Shown: positions 34,219 through 45,440, numbered from the stretch's first letter. The stretch: 64,000 bases of DNA from Chelydra serpentina (GCA_037349315.1 JBAIAC010000068.1:17761001-17825000); one strand, 5' to 3'. The notes: generated from the letters alone by a model not told the origin. Numbers and translations are program-made.

Positions 34219-35619
34219 ATATGTAGAGCTGTCCTTAATCATAAGCTGTGTAAGTGGCCAGTGAAGGTCCCTTTCTCTTCTGCTAAATCAGCAACTCATG
34301 TGCTGGATTGATTCTACCACCGAATCTCTCTTGGAGCATCAAAACTACAATGGGAGACAGATAATGGCTTGATGCTCTCACTTGTCACCTCCAACAGTTT
34401 GAACTGGGCTCTTTTCTGGTGCCCCACCTGAGACTCCAGCCCTATTTGTGTTTTTGCTCCAATCAGCACCAACAGATGGCTTTCATGGAAAGATGTATAG
34501 ACTGCAGGATTACGTCATTTGGAAAAGCAGCCGCTATTTCTAATGTACCGAGATCTGTGTTAAAATGGCAAGCTGTCACTTTAAATGTCAGGAGGTTTTC
34601 CTGATCCTGCTTGCCAGGGAAAGGGCTCTGTGGGGAAGTGTGGGAGCTAAGCCTAGCAGCAGTAAGTCTCCAGACAGCTAGCTGATAAAAAGGTAGAGAG
34701 AGTTATACCTCTCTGCTTTAGGGAGCATCTTGTTTTGTCTCTGTTTTGGTTACTGTGTGTTATCATTCGGGATTCTAAGACATTAAGTAGGGTTATGTTG
34801 CAACCTTCCAGCAAGAGTATTTGATGGGTTTGATTTAACTTTTGTGTATTTGCTGTAAACACGCAATGCTATTCACATGCAATAATCTTTCCTCAACTGC
34901 AGTGTCATCCGAGAGCTTAGAATGAACACATACAGCAGTTCCATGGGCACGCTTCACCAAGATCTCTGTTAGTAACAAGCATGTTTACACAATTCAGTGT
35001 TACGGTTCAAAAACAAAATTCTGCTCAGACAGGTCAAAAATGTGCTTTTAAAAACAAACCCTTCATGTAGCACTTGCATCTGAAAACGTTTGGTGGGTTT
35101 TTTGTTTTTTTCTTTTCTACAGCGCACAGCAACCGAACCCCAGTCCTTCCCCTGAGTTTAAACTTGAGGAAGCTGGAAACTACATCTAGCCTGAAGTACA
35201 TGAAGATATGTAGCTGAGACTACCACATTTTTTTTTTCTCAGCTGCCTCCACAGAGTCTTAACTGTATAGGGGTCTGCACTGATGAGTGATCTTGTATGT
35301 TGTGGTGCTCCAATACCTAGAAACAAAAGTAAATGTCAGAGGTTCAGAATTTCCTGGCCCTGGTTTAGAGTCAAACTTTTAATGCTGTTTGACTGTGCGG
35401 CAGGTGGGGCGTTAGTTTGGTTGTGCTGATCTGAGAAAGAAGTAAATACTCAGAAATGTCACCAGTAGGACAGATAATTCTTTGCATTTGAGGTGCTTGC
35501 AAGCATTTGATTTTTATTACTTTTCTGGTGTTTCCAATGCCTATTCCAGGCCCTAATGTGCTTTCATTTGGGACCTTGAGGAAGAACGGAATGGTCTTAG
35601 CGTTAGGTTGCTAGTCTGG
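34219..35619. other. mostly unclassified, one LTR-like stretch
   Basis: 34639-34861 starts TGTGGGAGC, has a 'gataaaaag' TATA-like string at 34683 and ends GTAAACA. This resembles a short LTR, but no target duplication was found. The rest is unrecognised. No exon seen. Confidence 0.3.
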
Positions 35620-35679
35620 GATTTGTGAGACAGTTTGATTCATTGCTCCACCACAGACTGCCAATGGGCAAGTCACTGA
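35620..35679 (+). mobile_element. MIR-type SINE, left part (split copy)
   Basis: 'gatttgtgagacagtttgat' 'accacagactgccaatgggc' 'aagtcactga' is the MIR head and core, stopping at the Harbinger target site. Confidence 0.6.
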
Positions 35680-35975
35680 GCCCAGGGCTACACTAGGGAA
35701 GGGGGGTCGATCTACAATACGCAGCTTCAGCTACGTGAATAACGTAGCTGAAGTCGGCGTATCGTAATCGGCTTACCTGACCATGAGGACGGCGGCGAGT
35801 CGATCGCTGCAGCTCCCCCGTCGACTCCGCTTGCGCCGCTCGATGACGTGGATTTCCGGAGCCGACAGGGAGCGCGATCGGGGATCGATTAATCGCGTCT
35901 TAACGAGATGCGAAAAATCGATCCCCGATAGATCGATTGCTACCCGCCGATCCGGCGGGTAGTGAAGACAAGCCC
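35680..35975. mobile_element. PIF/Harbinger-type MITE inside MIR
   Basis: Left end GCCCAGGGCTACACTA and right end inwards GGGCTTGTCTTCACTA agree at 10 of 16 positions. Flanks are TGA (35677-35679) and TTA (35976-35978), one base different. The interior is CpG-rich with 'ctacgtgaataacgtagctg' and a strong hairpin around 'atcggggatcgatt' and 'aatcgatccccgat'. It splits a MIR, whose 'gtctctcttaac' and 'ctgtaaaatggggataatag' continue after it. Confidence 0.75.
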
Positions 35976-35978
35976 TTA

Positions 35979-36110
35979 TTAGTCTCTCTTAACTTCGGAT
36001 CCACATCTGTAAAATGGGGATAATAGCAGTTCCTTACCTCACAGGGGTGCTGTGAGGGTAAAAAGACTGTGAGGTGCTCAAGGAACTATGGTAATAAGGG
36101 CCATATAACT
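35979..36110 (+). mobile_element. MIR-type SINE, right part (split copy)
   Basis: 'ccacatctgtaaaatgggg' 'ttccttacctcacaggggtg' 'ctgtgagggtaaaaag' continues the MIR begun at 35620. Confidence 0.7.
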
Positions 36111-36574
36111 TCCAAAGATAGAAGTCCACAGAAGTCTCTCTCCATTGACTTACATGGATTAAAAATCAGACCCTCAATGCTACATATTATTTAAAATACT
36201 ACATAATATTAATGCAATACTTTAAAATAGTTCCATTATTGTGCAGTCATATAATAATAGCAACATTGACCCACCATAACCCCACCATCTTGATCACACA
36301 CACCTAGAATTTTCAAACAGCATTCCCTGCTTTTGCCATAAATTCCCTGCTTTGCCATAAATTCCTACAGATCAAGAAGTTTTTTTGCAGCATCCCCTGA
36401 CGGTAGTCAAATTAAGGCTCTTGCAAACTAGCTAATGTTTTCAACATCCTTCTGAAGAAATAACTACTATCTCTATGGGAAACTGAGGCAATCTTTCTGT
36501 GTGTGGAGATCTGGGTGGCCATGCCATCTAGCTGGCTTTCCTCTGTGATCTTTCACTAGTCTATACATGTTTAT
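36111..36574. other. unique-looking sequence
   Basis: No recognised element or exon. A small direct repeat 'ttgccataaattcc' occurs twice near 36330-36365. Confidence 0.4.
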
Positions 36575-37004
36575 CAGAGCTGGTTCAAAACAGGAAAAAC
36601 TAGTTGGTTGGGTTTTGTTTTTGTTGTTGTTAAATGAAGGATTCAAAACAGATGTATATTTTCACTTCTTTACCCCAAAACTTTTTCTGTTTTTAATATA
36701 ATACACAAATTTAATTTTAATTGAAAACATTACCTAACTGGCTAGTCAATATTTTTCATTTACTGCAAATCTGATATATGGACGGACAAAAACAAATTTG
36801 GATAGCCATTTTGATAATTTTTAGTGTTGCTTTTTTTTAAAAAATATTTTTTGAGAGTAACATTTTTAGCCAACAAAGTTTATATTGTAAACAACTTTCA
36901 TGTTTTGATGCCAATTTTTTTTTTGTTTTTTTTTTTTTTTAAAAAAGCCTGCAGAAAAGGCCGTTTTGGGACAAAAAATTGTTTAAAAACATTGTTCAGT
37001 TCTA
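36575..37004. mobile_element. AT-rich hAT-type MITE
   Basis: Left end CAGAGCTGGTTCAAAA, right end inwards TAGAACTGAACAATGT. The A/T-rich interior with long T and A runs is typical of the AGAGCTGG family. No clear 8-bp duplication. The frame at 36824-37270 is a poly-F/K artefact over this element and the CR1 piece. Confidence 0.6.
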
Positions 37005-37029
37005 GTATTATTTTTTTTCTAGTAGAGCA

Positions 37030-37160
37030 TGCGGTTCATAGATTTGTAAAGTTCAAACCCAGAGGGACCATGAGATCAACTAGTCTGACCTCTTGTATAT
37101 CACAGGTCAATAAATTTCACCCAGCTATGCCTGTGTTGAGCCCAATAATTTGTCTGACTA
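37030..37160 (-). mobile_element. CR1 3'-end fragment
   Basis: 'ggttcatagatttgtaaag' 'ccagagggaccatgagatc' 'aactagtctgacctcttgt' 'atatcacaggtcaataaat' is the antisense CR1 3' end. Confidence 0.65.
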
Positions 37161-37367
37161 AAGACAATAGGCACTTTTCAAGCACAAGAGGGAAAGATCC
37201 CTGCGCCAAAGTGGAGAGTCTAAAAAGACAAAACCGAGATGGCAGTGGGGAGAAAGGGATGGCAGCATAAAAGTAAAATGGTGACCCTGCAGGGATCCTC
37301 CTGTTTGTACTAAGGAGGAGGGAAGTGTTGCCAGATCCCATGCTGTCACCCCAGAGACAACCAGTTG

Positions 37368-37562
37368 TCTCAGAGTAAGGAGACCTGGGCTATATTACCA
37401 GCTCTGCCATTTGCATTCTGTGTGATCTTGAGCAAGTCACTTACCGTCCCTGTGCCTCAGTCTTCCCAGCAGTAAAATGGGAGTAAATAATATTTTGTCT
37501 CCCTTGATAAAGCATTTTGAGATGGATGCTAAGTGCCTAATAAAAGCTAATTAATGTTATGA
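37368..37562 (+). mobile_element. MIR-type SINE
   Basis: 'tgtctcagagtaaggagacc' 'tgggctatattaccagctct' 'ctgtgtgatcttgagcaagt' 'ctgtgcctcagtcttcccag' 'agcattttgagatggatgc' follow MIR order. Confidence 0.8.
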
Positions 37563-39822
37563 ATGAAAGTCAAGGAATGCTCAGATATGCCAACAGTTGG
37601 TGGAAGTGAGTTAATGGACTCCGCTAATCAAGCCAGATGTACACATACCTAGGGCAGATCATTTTCTCTCTGTAGTAGAATTTGACCAAGCTACAGGGAG
37701 CTACATTTTCCCTGACTCTACCTTTTGATCTCTATCCTCGAGGTCACATCAATTTTCTGATCTTCTGAGAACAAGTTGGTCATTTCTTAGAAGCACCTAG
37801 TACACATCGTGCGGCTATCTGGCTCACATGTAGCATCTTCTCTCATGTAATGGGGGTATAAACAGAAGATGGACACTTATAGTAAAAGCAATTTTTAAAA
37901 AGTGTGGGAAATTCAGTACTGGTGTTCTCTCTCTCTCCACACCTCCTGACCCTCTGTCTTTGTCTAATTAGCATGTGGGACAAATGTGGGCTCCTACCCA
38001 AATATTTAATATGATAGATAAATGCTCAGTGATCTAATGTTTGTTGTGGTGGCCTCTGGAAACAGGCTGTAGTGTTGAAGATTCCACTTGACTTTTAAAG
38101 GAATCGGTTGAATTATAAACGGGGGGCGGGGGGGGGGGGGGGCTGGTTGGCTGATGGTAGGGTAACCGGGGTTAGTAGAGGTTACGCCAAGAAGTGTGTA
38201 CGTGTCACGGCCTTTGTTTGCTGAGGGAAGTGAAATTCTTCCATCCACAATCCTTCTGTCTGTGTGTAGTGTTTGTCATATAAAAAATTAAAGGAATCCA
38301 GCTTGAAATATGGCCCCCTCCTCAAAAAAATCCTGACAATTTGAAGCATTATATTTTTGGGTGTCAAGTCAGGATTTATATCTTGAAACCAAGCAGACAG
38401 ACAAAAGAAGAATTTTGCTATCCCCCTGTTAACAGCAGGTTACATATTTGGCACCAAAATCATTGACTTCTATCCTCTGGGCTTTTTCTACGAACTATAG
38501 AAAGCAACATGCAAATTTGTGTCAATTTGTTCTACTTTGTATCATATACTTAAATAGTCAATGGGCCAGAAATAATGAGTGAGAGTGACTCTCTAGCCCA
38601 GTGGCTAGGCTGCTTGGCCGGAAATAATTTTTTTTACTACACTTTTTTTTTTTTTTTTTTTATTAGTCCCAAAATGTGTGGTGGTGGTTTTTGTCTCTCC
38701 CCGCCTCCCAATTGCTCTGTAACTATTCATACACAGTTTAAAGTGAATTTGCTTTGATCAGGCTTCTGGACACATAGTTAAGTGCTTTGCTGAATCAGGG
38801 CTCATTGAGTAAGTCATTAGTTAGGAATGAGTCATTGAGCTCTTTGTGAAACTCTGATCAGAATATATATATATATAGTCCATTTTTCCTAAATTGGCTC
38901 ATTTCTATTTCTCTGAAACAGAGAAGGGATTCTGGACTTACACAGATCACTGAAATACTGTAAATGCTATTACCACTTGAGCACTTTAATCATGTCTCTT
39001 TTCTCAAAGGAGATGTATGGACGATAGTAAGTCAGTACTTGTGTCTTTTCCACTACATGCACTAAACAAATAATAGTTTATCCAGGTGCAACACACTGCA
39101 GTATACATCAGTCAAGTTCACATACACACTCGGGTAGGGAAAATGGATCCAAACACCTCTGTATGTGTGGATGAAGGAAAGTGCCAGAGCTGGAGATCCA
39201 CAGCCACTTGATATTAAAAAAAATAAAAATAAAAAAAATTAAAAAGCCGTGCTGCAGCATGAATAGACTCTGTCGGTGTGTAACTGGATATCTTCCCACA
39301 GCTCAGCATTAACAGCCCAGCCAAGTGGCCACTGGATAGAAGTCATCGTGATTTTCAGTGGCAGATGTGTAACCTGCTGTTGATAGGGGGTTAGGAAAGC
39401 TCTGCTTTTGTCTGTCTGCTAGGTTTCACAATGTAAAGTCTAACTTGACAAAAATATAATGCTTCAAATAAAGTCAGACAGGAATGCTCATGGAACAAGT
39501 AGGTTTTCAGGGAAGATGTGAATCACAAGTCTATTAGTCTGGTGAACTGTTAAGATTCCCCACCTCTCCTTTTTTTCCCCAGGAACAGTGATTGGATAGC
39601 CAACGTATACTATTTGGTCAAATGTGTTTCTCTGGGGCTATACTAGATTGTTAAATCCATGGGGCAGAAATTGTGTGTTTTTGTTTTTATAAAACAGACC
39701 ACTCATCAGTTACTGGTTCAAGATCTGTGGTTCAATGTAAGCAATTGCTATTATTGTTGTAAGTATGCTATGTGACTGTGACAGGGAGGGAGAAGTCTCT
39801 GAATATTTTTTTTACGTAGATT
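37563..39822. other. unclassified sequence with simple tracts
   Basis: No exon or family recognised. Simple tracts include a G run at 38121-38142, a T run at about 38644-38662, (AT)7 near 38866-38880 and an A-rich stretch at 39217-39246. A tRNA-like scrap 'ctctagcccagtggctaggc' lies at 38590-38612. Confidence 0.45.
38121..38142. repeat. poly-G tract
   Basis: Six G, one C, then 15 G. Likely G-quadruplex-forming and prone to sequencing or assembly error. Confidence 0.85.
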
Positions 39823-40179
39823 TAGAGCTGGTGAGGAAAACAGAATTCCTGTCACATGGGGAATTCTGACCCTTTGAAATGTTTGTCTCAACTAAAAGTC
39901 AAAATCTTGAAATATTTTGCAGAATGGAAATTCCAAAATATTTTTGATTTGGACCTTTTGAAACAACATCATTTTGTTTTGATAATGTCCAAACACTTCA
40001 TTTCAATAATATGGAAACAATATATAATAAAATTAATACTAAATGACAAATTCCACTTCAGCTTTGAATTTTCCCACTGAAAATTGTCAAAAATCCATAC
40101 GTTCATGCAAAACGTTTTGGAGAAACAGCATTTAATGACACAAAGCTGTTTTCCTGAAATTTTTTATCATCCAGCTCTA
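39823..40179. mobile_element. AT-rich hAT-type MITE
   Basis: Left end TAGAGCTGGTGAGGAAA and right end '...catCCAGCTCTA' give a 9-bp perfect terminal inverted repeat (TAGAGCTGG). A/T-rich arms. No clean 8-bp duplication was found. Confidence 0.7.
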
Positions 40180-40589
40180 TTTCTATTAAGATGTGGTCCA
40201 CACTCTGGTAATTTGAGCATTGCTTCTATACCACCAATACCCAGGCTAGTTTTACCCCAACTAAACTGAAAGTAAATTACCTGGGACCTGGTGAGTTTTT
40301 ATGAGCTGACTATAGTATTCATAAACTTGGAACGTCTCAGTAAGTAAATAGTAACATCTTCCTCCAGCTGAGACAACATTCCTTGGCTGTAATGTTCATA
40401 TAACATCTGGAAAGTGAATTCACTCCATCTTAATAGTAACTAGTAATAGATGTCTTCAATTCCTGAGCACATCTCACATTGCACATAGGGAGGGAAGTTT
40501 TTTATTGTTAGTTACTTCCATCTTAAAATCTATTAATCATCTATTCCTTTCTGGTATTCCTATATCCTCAAATTGTCTGTAACTGGTAT
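40180..40589. other. unique-looking sequence
   Basis: No recognised element or exon. Confidence 0.4.
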
Positions 40590-40690
40590 AATTAAATAAT
40601 CCCAAGGCAGTCATCAGGGTGACATTGTTGGGTATTATATAAACATAGACTAAAGGGAGGGTCCTTGTCCCAAAGAGTGTACAGTTTAAG
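40590..40690 (-). mobile_element. MIR/L2-type tail fragment
   Basis: 'ggagggtccttgtcccaaag' 'agtgtacagtttaagtaag' resembles the tail seen at 26690. Confidence 0.45.
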
Positions 40691-40859
40691 TAAGAAAGTC
40701 AATCTTTTCTGACCAACAGGTCCTGAGGGTAGATATCCAGGAGATCTCAGTCTCACCAAATTCAGATGAAAATTAGTATCTGGCTCGGGCTGATTGAGAT
40801 TAATCACTTTGAGAACCTCAGATGAAAGGGACTCTAAAAGTGCGTAGGGTTTTGCAAAC

Positions 40860-40992
40860 TTCAGTTCAACCTCACAACATGCCTGTGAACTATTATTGTA
40901 TTATTAATATTTGTTAATCACTCTTCACAGTCCAACAGAGGTAGAGAGAAATGAAGTGATTCATCCAAGGGCACAGCCAACTAGTGGCATAA
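40860..40992 (-). mobile_element. MIR-type SINE fragment
   Basis: 'cctcacaacatgcctgtgaa' 'gaggtagagagaaatgaagt' 'gattcatccaagggcacag' is the MIR core on the minus strand. It directly precedes a CR1. Confidence 0.6.
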
Positions 40993-40999
40993 TAAACTT

Positions 41000-41652
41000 G
41001 ACCTATTGGGGGAATATTGAAAAAATTGGGTTTGCTTAGTCTGGAGAAGAGAAGACCGAGCGGGGACATAAGTTTTCAAGTATGTAAATGGTTGTTACAA
41101 GGAGGAGGGAGAAAAATTGTTCTCCTTAACCTCTGAGGATAAGATCAGAAGCAATAGGTTTAAATTGCAACATGGGCAGTTTATGTTGAGCGTGAGGAAA
41201 ACTTCCTAACTGTCAGGGTAGTTAAGCACTGGAATAAGTTGTCTAGGGAGTTTGTGGAATCTCCATCACTGGAGCTTTGGCACGCGGCCCATCAGTGAAA
41301 TCTGCTGTTGGGCCAGGATGGTTTGTTTACCTGAAGCATCCACTGGTTCGGCCAATCGCAGCTCCCACTGGCCACAGTTTGCCGTTCCAGGCCAATGGGG
41401 GATGTGGGAAGCAGCGGCCAGCACATCCATTGGTCTGGAACAGCGAACCAGGGCCAGTGGGAGCTGTGATTGGCCGAACCAGCGGATGCTGCAGGTAAAC
41501 AAACCATCCTGGCCCACCAACAGATTTCCTTGATGGGCCACGTGCCAAAGGTTGCTGATCCCTGGTCTAAATAATACTTAGTCCTGCAAGGAATGGAGGG
41601 GACTGGACTGGATGACCTCTCGAGGTCCCTTCCAGTCCTATGATTTTATAAT
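41000..41652 (+). mobile_element. CR1 3' end split by hAT MITE
   Basis: From 'acctattgggggaatattg' the copy parallels the CR1 at 55550-55940 (IFNKLGLFSLEKRSL-type coding, then 3' UTR) to 'ccagtcctatgattttat'. A hAT MITE occupies 41275-41564. About 50 bp of CR1 just before it and the outer end of the MITE are missing, so a deletion spans the left junction. Confidence 0.8.
41275..41564. mobile_element. near-palindromic hAT MITE in CR1, copy 2
   Basis: Same MITE as at 32954 in the same orientation. The right end reads inwards CAGGGATCAGCAACCTTTGG. The left end lacks its first part and begins CTTTGGCACGCGG. The right target copy is GTCTAAAT (41565-41572), the homologous CR1 site. The left copy was lost with the deletion. 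Four mirrored chance frames come from its near-palindromic structure. Confidence 0.85.
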
Positions 41653-42434
41653 AAGGAATATATGCCAGGAACAAAATCTCCTGCCAATCTCTGATCTAAT
41701 CACATAAGCACATTGAGGAATGCTAGGATAATTTAGCCTATTATTTCTAGCAAAAATGCTTCCATCAGGTTGGCAAGAGCTATGCTGATCAAAAGTTACT
41801 AGTTTGACACTCAATCTGGTTGATTTTTGTTGTTGTGTACCTCCAAATAAGATGCAAGTTCCTGATTTCCAGTCAGTAACACGTGAACACCTTAGTGAGT
41901 TCCCCTTACTCAGCTGAGATTCATCAATGCTGATGCCTCTTTGGAAGGGCTGTCACTTAATGACACAACCCAGATGAAGTCAACTGAAACCTCAGTTTTT
42001 TCAGATGGGAAATATTTTTCACTCATCTATCAAAAAAGCAATTCTTTATTGGAAACTTTATTTGGGTCAGTGTTAATGATATGTTTGAATCAAATGAAAT
42101 GCAGTAAAAATCTGGACTTGGTTACCCACGAAGAGCCCTTTCGACTCTGGGACAGTTTAGTTTTCAGCAGTCTTACACTCACTCTCTCTCATTATCAGAT
42201 GGTTTGCATTATGATTTCCCCTACCAGTTTTCTCTTTCAAATGAGGAGCTTGCTCTAAGATTTTATGTGGTTCACTTAATGTGGTGGAGAAATAAGAGTG
42301 GGATACTGTACCCATTGCACTTATGATTGTACCAGAATTAGGCCTAATCAAGTGGCGTTTTAGGAGCTCAAGTTGGACTCCGGTTCCCCACAGGATGAAA
42401 GATCAGTGCAGTCATTGAACCTTCTAAAGCTCAA
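41653..42434. other. unique-looking sequence
   Basis: No recognised element or exon. The 105-codon frame at 41941-42258 has no motif I know. Confidence 0.4.
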
Positions 42435-42617
42435 TGGAGGAAGGATGGTCTGGTGGCTAAGTTACTAGCTGGGGATTTAGGAGTGCTGGGTTCAGTTTCT
42501 GGCTCTGCCTGGGTAACCTTGGACAAATCACTTTAATCTCTCTATGCCTCGGTTTCTCATTTGTAAAATGGGGATTATAGTCCTTTCCCCCACTCTTTGG
42601 CTTGTCTAGTCTATATT
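42435..42617 (+). mobile_element. MIR-type SINE with L2-like tail
   Basis: 'gatggtctggtggctaagtt' 'gctgggttcagtttctggct' 'accttggacaaatcacttt' 'cggtttctcatttgtaaaat' then tail 'ggcttgtctagtctatattt'. Confidence 0.75.
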
Positions 42618-43005
42618 TAGGACTGTCCACAGAGCAAAAATTTCATGTCATGAAAAAAATCAAGGTTTTGCATTTTTGCTTTCATCCTGCATCGGAACAA
42701 AACGGAAACCTTTCAGTGAGAGAGAGAGACCCCTCTAGGATAGCCTATAAGTTAGGGTACTCACCTGCAATGATGTGAGATATCCAGGTTTAAATCCTCC
42801 TGATTCAGCTGGGAGATCTAGGTTCAAGTCTGCGCTGAATGCCCTCACTCTTTGGCTATTCTGGAATCTCGCATGCACTCTGCTTCTGACCCAATATTCC
42901 ATCCTGGAACTGAGAACGTTTAGTCGAAACTGATAACATTTCTGAAAACATTTTGTTTCAATATTTTCAATGAAAAACACTTCATTGACAAATTCCTGAA
43001 CTCTG
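42618..43005. mobile_element. hAT-type MITE enclosing tRNA-like inverted pair
   Basis: Left end TAGGACTGTCCACAGAG, right part 'attgacaaattcctgaact'. It lies directly against the MIR tail. Its centre (42735-42870) repeats the inverted tRNA-like arrangement of the 11684 and 22298 copies, with 'taagttagggtactcacctg' and 'ccaggtttaaatcc', then a partial inverse. No clean duplication. Confidence 0.6.
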
Positions 43006-44699
43006 TGTTATAAACCCTATGGAACAGGGACATGTGGGCATCCAGTCTGTGGGCACACACTAAGCACATTGCACCAACCTGCTTACTTAAGATGAGGCAC
43101 TAGCAGAGGTACTAACTAAGGAGAAGGTTCCTGCATTGGCAGGGAAATGGACTAGATGACAACAGGTCCTTTCTGTTTGATGAATGGAAATTAGTTTTAG
43201 GATCACAGAACACAGTTCTTAACTACAGAAGGGACTGTGTATGTTTTTCCCCCCCTCCCTCCTGCAAATATGCGTTAACCATATGAATGGGACCTGGCTA
43301 CTGATCCATTCCTGAAAGCTGATGATAGCTTTGATGTTTTAAGAATAGCGAAACAAAATGGCGTTACCACTCTGGCAACTGACTATGGGTGGCTCATATT
43401 GTAGGCAGCTGCTATGTAAGATCAGATACAGGATTCAGTAACTAGATGTCTTTAAAGGAATGAAAATCGAATTTATTAAAGCAAAAAAACCAAGTTTATC
43501 CCAGTGCAAGAGGCTCATCCTTGAAGAGTCATTTGCATCAGCACTAGCAATAGCTGGTGGAAAGAAGTTAGCAGGGGGCTAAGTATAAGATAGAGAATAA
43601 TTAATTACAAACTAATCTGCTAACTTGCTATCAGAATTTATGGGACATAATTTGGATCAAGATGCTTAAACTGGAGATGCACTTATGACAAGACTAACAC
43701 TGTTTTATCCTCTTTTCCACTGAAACGGATCCATGAAGTGCTCACCTGCCCTTCACAAATCATCTCAACCATCTTTTTTTAGAAAGAAGGTCTAAGAGGA
43801 AGCTGAATATTAATCTCTATGCCACTCAGAACATGCAGTAGATATTCTTTAAGGACAAAGTACTTTTTATAACATATTTGGTGGTGGTAAGTGCTGAAGA
43901 CTGGAATGTCGTTGCCTCGGTAACACTGTCCAGGCTGCTCAGTGCTTCTGTCCTTGGAGCTCCAGTGTTAGCAGATGGTACAGCCTGCTAATTCAGCAGA
44001 CTCGTTGTTACTCAAAGCAAGACCACAGGCACAGTTCAGTAACAAAGGCGCTCTGCCAAGTTGATTGCCCTCAAGTCACATTACTAACATTCTATAGGAG
44101 CTACTGATACACTAACACATATGTGTGCAGTGGCAAGGAATGGCTCAATTAGCAGTGGGATTTTCTGATGTCCCCTCAGCTGCACAAAGGTCTAAGGCGA
44201 GGTGCCCTGACATTTATAGACTGAGACAAACAATTGGGATAAATAACGTATGTACTACCTTAAATGTTTCATGACCTCAATTACCTCCCCTTGTTCCCGA
44301 TATCTTGGACACAACATCCCTATTCATTGTTCTGTCAAACCATCTGATCTTGTACTACATTGGGGTGTATCCATACTAGCCTTGAAATATATTTATAGAA
44401 ATAGCTAATGCCTAATATACTAGCAACAACTTTGCCAAGTTCATGTGCAGGACAGTGAACTTGTAAGCATCTGCTTTAATACATGGCCTGACTTGGGTTC
44501 ACAGACCCTTGTTCAGGCCTTAGATTTTGCACCAGGTCCAGTGCTCCAGGCACTGATGCGCATGCTCTCTCCCCTACATTGGGAAATTATTTTAGACCAT
44601 ATGGCCATTGTGCCGTGACTTCATAGCAATTAATGATAAGATTGGAAAGACACTCCAGTGGCATAATCCATCCCCCTGGGATGTATGTAATGGAGACAA
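43006..44699. other. unique-looking sequence
   Basis: No exon or clear element. A 40-bp string near 43145-43185 ('ggactagatgacaacaggtc') recalls a CR1 tail but is too short to call. Confidence 0.4.
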
Positions 44700-44990
44700 G
44701 TGAGCATATAACTAGGACCCAGGAATTACTGAGTTCTAATTCCAGCTCTAACAGTCACTCTTTCTGGGTTTGATCCAAAGCCTAGTGGAAAGACTCCTAC
44801 TGATTTCAATAGGCTTTAGATCAGGCCCTCTGTGATCTTGGGAAGGTCCCTTTACTTCTGTCTGTTTTCCCCATTTGTAAAATTGGGGTAATAACTGCAC
44901 AAGTCAGAGTTACTGTAAGGATTAACTACTTAAAGTCTGTAAAGCGACTGTAGGATATTAATTGTTATTGCTGTCTTCTAGGAACTCACC
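44700..44990 (+). mobile_element. MIR-type SINE split by short palindrome
   Basis: Head 'taggacccaggaattactga' 'gttctaattccagctctaac' precedes the insert at 44766-44828. Core 'tgtgatcttgggaaggtccc' 'ttgtaaaattggggtaataa' and 'agtctgtaaagcgactg' follow it. Confidence 0.75.
44766..44828. repeat. short palindromic GGGCCTGATCC repeat, copy 2
   Basis: Ends GGGTTTGATCCAAAGCCT and, inwards, GGGCCTGATCTAAAGCCT agree at 15 of 18. It lies inside a MIR, with 'tct' on both sides as a possible 3-bp duplication. Related to 34155-34218. Probably a tiny MITE-like element; family unknown. Confidence 0.6.
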
Positions 44991-45272
44991 TGCATGTTTT
45001 CTACTGTATTGTACACATTCAACAGTTTCCTTTGGCAAATTATCTCATTGTGTATAGCTCAAACCTGTGTTACTCAGGACTAAGTTGAGAATAGCCTCTT
45101 TCTGGTCTGCTCTAGAATTAACTGTTGTCAGAAGCAACTGAGAAATTACTTTTTCTAAAGCAGTCTTGATGGGATATTTGACCAGTTTATGTTCAAATAG
45201 TTAATGTATTACTTTTTGATGAGATGTAATTGCATCTTTGATACTCCTCACCTTTAACTGTTTCCTGAGTTG
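44991..45272. other. unique-looking sequence
   Basis: No recognised element or exon. Confidence 0.4.
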
Positions 45273-45440
45273 TATGTAGCATAGATGTAGCCATGTCAGT
45301 CCAGGATATTCGAGAGGCAAGATGGGTGAAGTAATATTTTATTGGACCAACTTCTGTTATTAAGAGCATGTGTCAAAAGCTTGTCCCTGTCACCAACAGA
45401 AGTTGGGCCAATAAAAGCTATTGCCTCACCCTACCTTGTC
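45273..45440 (+). mobile_element. unclassified sauropsid retroelement repeat
   Basis: 'tagatgtagccatgtcagt' 'ccaggatattcgagaggc' 'tattttattggaccaactt' is a string I associate with a repeat common in turtles and crocodilians, possibly Penelope-like. A partial inverse, 'ggaccaacttctgtt' and 'aacagaagttgggcc', brackets its middle. Confidence 0.4.

Noticed and set aside
34639..34861. Short LTR
   Set aside because: TG...CA ends and a TATA-like string are present, but no target duplication or internal partner was found, so it is only mentioned within the gap entry.
36824..37270. 148-codon plus-strand frame
   Set aside because: Starts in poly-T/poly-A of a hAT MITE and continues through a CR1 fragment; composition artefact.
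43140..43190. CR1 tail fragment
   Set aside because: Only about 40 bp of loose similarity.
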